IMG/VR virus record: IMGVR_UViG_3300025872_000299
Coordinates: 1-24,106 of that record
DNA: 24,106 bases
Source: a virus
Strand: one strand, 5' to 3'
The position numbers and the translations under genes were made by a program. Shown here piece after piece: positions 22,940 to 24,106 of this stretch (within the stretch, counting starts at the first letter, position 1; every line of letters starts with the position of its first letter). Below the pieces are notes generated by a model, which saw nothing but the letters and a program-made list of their open reading frames with translations, did no database searches and was not told the origin of the DNA.

Positions 22940-23143
22940 TCATCCGTGCTTGCCGAAAAAGACCATCTTCTTCGGCGTCTGGATCTTCACCACGCGCTCG
23001 CCCCGGTGATGATCGTCATAGAGTTCGTCGATTTCATGCCGGTGCGCATCGAGGCCCACGCGCTGAAACGCCTCTTCGATTCGTGCCGAACAGGTCCGCG
23101 AGTCCCGCAGTTCGCTATGCGGGATTCTGATTTCCTTGGACAT
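22940..23143 (-). CDS. small protein of unknown function, 67 aa
   Basis: A short, charged protein (CSARIEEAFQRVGLDAHRHE, then IDELYDDHHRGERVVKIQTP) ending MVFFGKHG. It has several His residues, but no clear zinc motif. The gene overlaps the portal gene by 29 nt, so its start lies inside the portal's 3' end, and a good GGAGGG site precedes the ATG. A head-assembly or regulatory role is possible but not supported by any motif. Confidence 0.5.
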   Translation of the reverse strand: MSKEIRIPHSELRDSRTCSARIEEAFQRVGLDAHRHEIDELYDDHHRGERVVKIQTPKKMVFFGKHG

Positions 23144-24106
23144 TCATCCCTCCGGTCATCGGCTCGGCCTGAGACTGTCCGGCCATGTAGATTTCCTTGG
23201 AGCGCAATAGGCCATCCATCGCGGTTGCCGCCGCCTGGTAATCGACTTTCCCGCGCTCGACTTGCGCTTTCGTGCCTTCTTTGACTTGCGTTTTCGCCAG
23301 GTCCGCCTTGACCTTGGTCAGCCACGCCGCATCGCCGCCGCGTTGCGCCAGGAATTGCGCGAACTCCGGGCTTTGCATCGACGACATGGCGATAAACGCC
23401 TTTTCTTCGTCCGAGAGATCGGCCCAGGTCATGGAAATGGACATTTTCGGCAGATCCGGCGGGCGCTGCGTCATTTGATCGATCGACGCCATGAGCGCCT
23501 TCTTTTCGCGCAAATTCGTCAGGCTGATTGCCAGCTTCATCATCCCTGGCGGCAAGGAACCCGCTTGCGGCAGCAACTTGAACATCATGTCGAGTTCTTG
23601 TTCCCGCAACGTGGTGTAATCGGGGGTGTCCGTCACCACTACGTCATAGATCCGCTCCTTGATCGCCTGGATATGCCCCTTGGTCAGGGCCACGACTCGC
23701 GCTGCGTTGGGATCGTCCGTCACCTGGAAGGTCATTTCCTCGGTGAAGACCTCTTTGATGAGCTGAAACTTGAGATGGGCCTTGGCAAAACGGAATTCGC
23801 GCATCGCCATCGACAGCGGAGCTTGAATCAGGTTCCCCATCGCCTGTTTTTTGGCGATGCCGACGCCTGATCTGACCTCGGACGGATGCCCCATGCTCTC
23901 ATTCGGCACGCCAAAGACCCGCGGCAACGCCGCTTCTTCGGCTTGCGCGAGCTGCATTTGCCCGGCCCCAATGTCCTGGTTGTTCGGGAAGACCACGCGG
24001 CCATTCGCCAAGGCTCCGTTCGCCACTTCCACGTAGCCATCGGCCTTCGCGTTCTCGATTTGCGCGGTTTCGGGGTCCTCGACGGCGTTCTTTTCGGCCA
24101 CGATCC
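23115..24106 (-). CDS. portal protein, C-terminal part (cut by window edge)
   Basis: The visible 330 residues carry portal-type features: VFPNNQDIGAGQMQLAQAEE, then the crown and clip-like GVPNESMGHPSEVRSGVGIA, a helical IYDVVVTDTPDYTTLREQEL, and a long helical C-terminus ending in a Gln/Gly/Asn-rich tail. SEVRSGVGIAKKQ matches the conserved SGxAIQARQ-type segment of P22-like portals. A large C-terminal part after the stem also fits P22 gp1. The 5' end lies beyond position 24106, so a start cannot be given; the GTG near 24101 is internal. The terminase genes would be expected just outside the window. Confidence 0.75.
   Translation of the reverse strand, partial: IVAEKNAVEDPETAQIENAKADGYVEVANGALANGRVVFPNNQDIGAGQMQLAQAEEAALPRVFGVPNESMGHPSEVRSGVGIAKKQAMGNLIQAPLSMAMREFRFAKAHLKFQLIKEVFTEEMTFQVTDDPNAARVVALTKGHIQAIKERIYDVVVTDTPDYTTLREQELDMMFKLLPQAGSLPPGMMKLAISLTNLREKKALMASIDQMTQRPPDLPKMSISMTWADLSDEEKAFIAMSSMQSPEFAQFLAQRGGDAAWLTKVKADLAKTQVKEGTKAQVERGKVDYQAAATAMDGLLRSKEIYMAGQSQAEPMTGGMNVQGNQNPA

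Noticed and set aside
22319-23284. 321-codon open frame on the plus strand with a hydrophobic start
   Set aside because: It spans three minus-strand genes and their ribosome binding sites. The hydrophobic stretch is the complement of the charged coiled-coil codons of the scaffold gene.

Overview
The window is a stretch of a tailed bacteriophage (or prophage) genome. It holds 33 recognisable genes, all on the minus strand. They are packed almost end to end with many 1-4 nt stop/start overlaps (ATGA, TAATG, TGATG) and strong GA-rich ribosome binding sites, so this looks like one long late (virion and lysis) operon transcribed from right to left. The DNA is visibly G+C rich. No tRNA, rRNA, CRISPR array, integrase, insertion sequence, replication gene or convincing promoter was seen. 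The tail and ejection genes resemble P22-type podoviruses. Sec signal peptides, lipoproteins with lipoboxes and an overlapping spanin-like pair point to a Gram-negative host. The host genus cannot be fixed from the sequence.

In transcription order (right to left): (1) head module: portal C-terminus (cut by the window edge), two small genes, scaffolding protein, a DUF4043/N4-gp56-like major capsid protein, then small virion proteins and a coiled-coil protein (about 24.1-18.7 kb). (2) A methyltransferase fused to an MptE-like (DUF115) domain (17.2-18.7 kb). (3) An adhesion or decoration module (11.2-17.2 kb): a small virion protein, a secreted single-FN3 protein, a secreted parallel beta-helix protein, a protein of three tandem beta domains, and an 825-residue protein made of about 23 degenerate repeats with an embedded FN3 domain. 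(4) A compact lysis and envelope module (8.5-11.2 kb): a DUF5675 protein (possible lytic enzyme), a 32-residue zinc-ribbon microprotein, a membrane-anchored coiled-coil protein, a 40-residue microprotein, a holin-like protein, an overlapping inner/outer spanin-like pair, a small basic protein, a second lipoprotein, and an exported staphylococcal-nuclease-type enzyme with all key residues. (5) Tail-completion genes (5.9-8.6 kb): a gp4-like adaptor, a P22 gp10-like hub and a small protein. (6) Two metabolic-looking genes: a half-length citrate-synthase-fold protein that has lost two of three catalytic residues, and a sulfotransferase-like protein. (7) Three probable ejection proteins (0-4.8 kb) in the size order of P22 gp7, gp20 and gp16.

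Taken together, the operon builds the procapsid, the surface adhesins, the lysis machinery, the tail hub and the DNA-delivery proteins. The most unusual content is the set of enzyme-like genes inside structural modules (methyltransferase-DUF115 fusion, degenerate citrate synthase, sulfotransferase, exported nuclease), the signal-peptide-bearing beta-helix and FN3 proteins, and the repeat protein whose repeat unit also appears at the end of the neighbouring gene. No stretch longer than 300 bases lacks a gene; the longest gap is 60 bases (19532-19591) and holds a hairpin.
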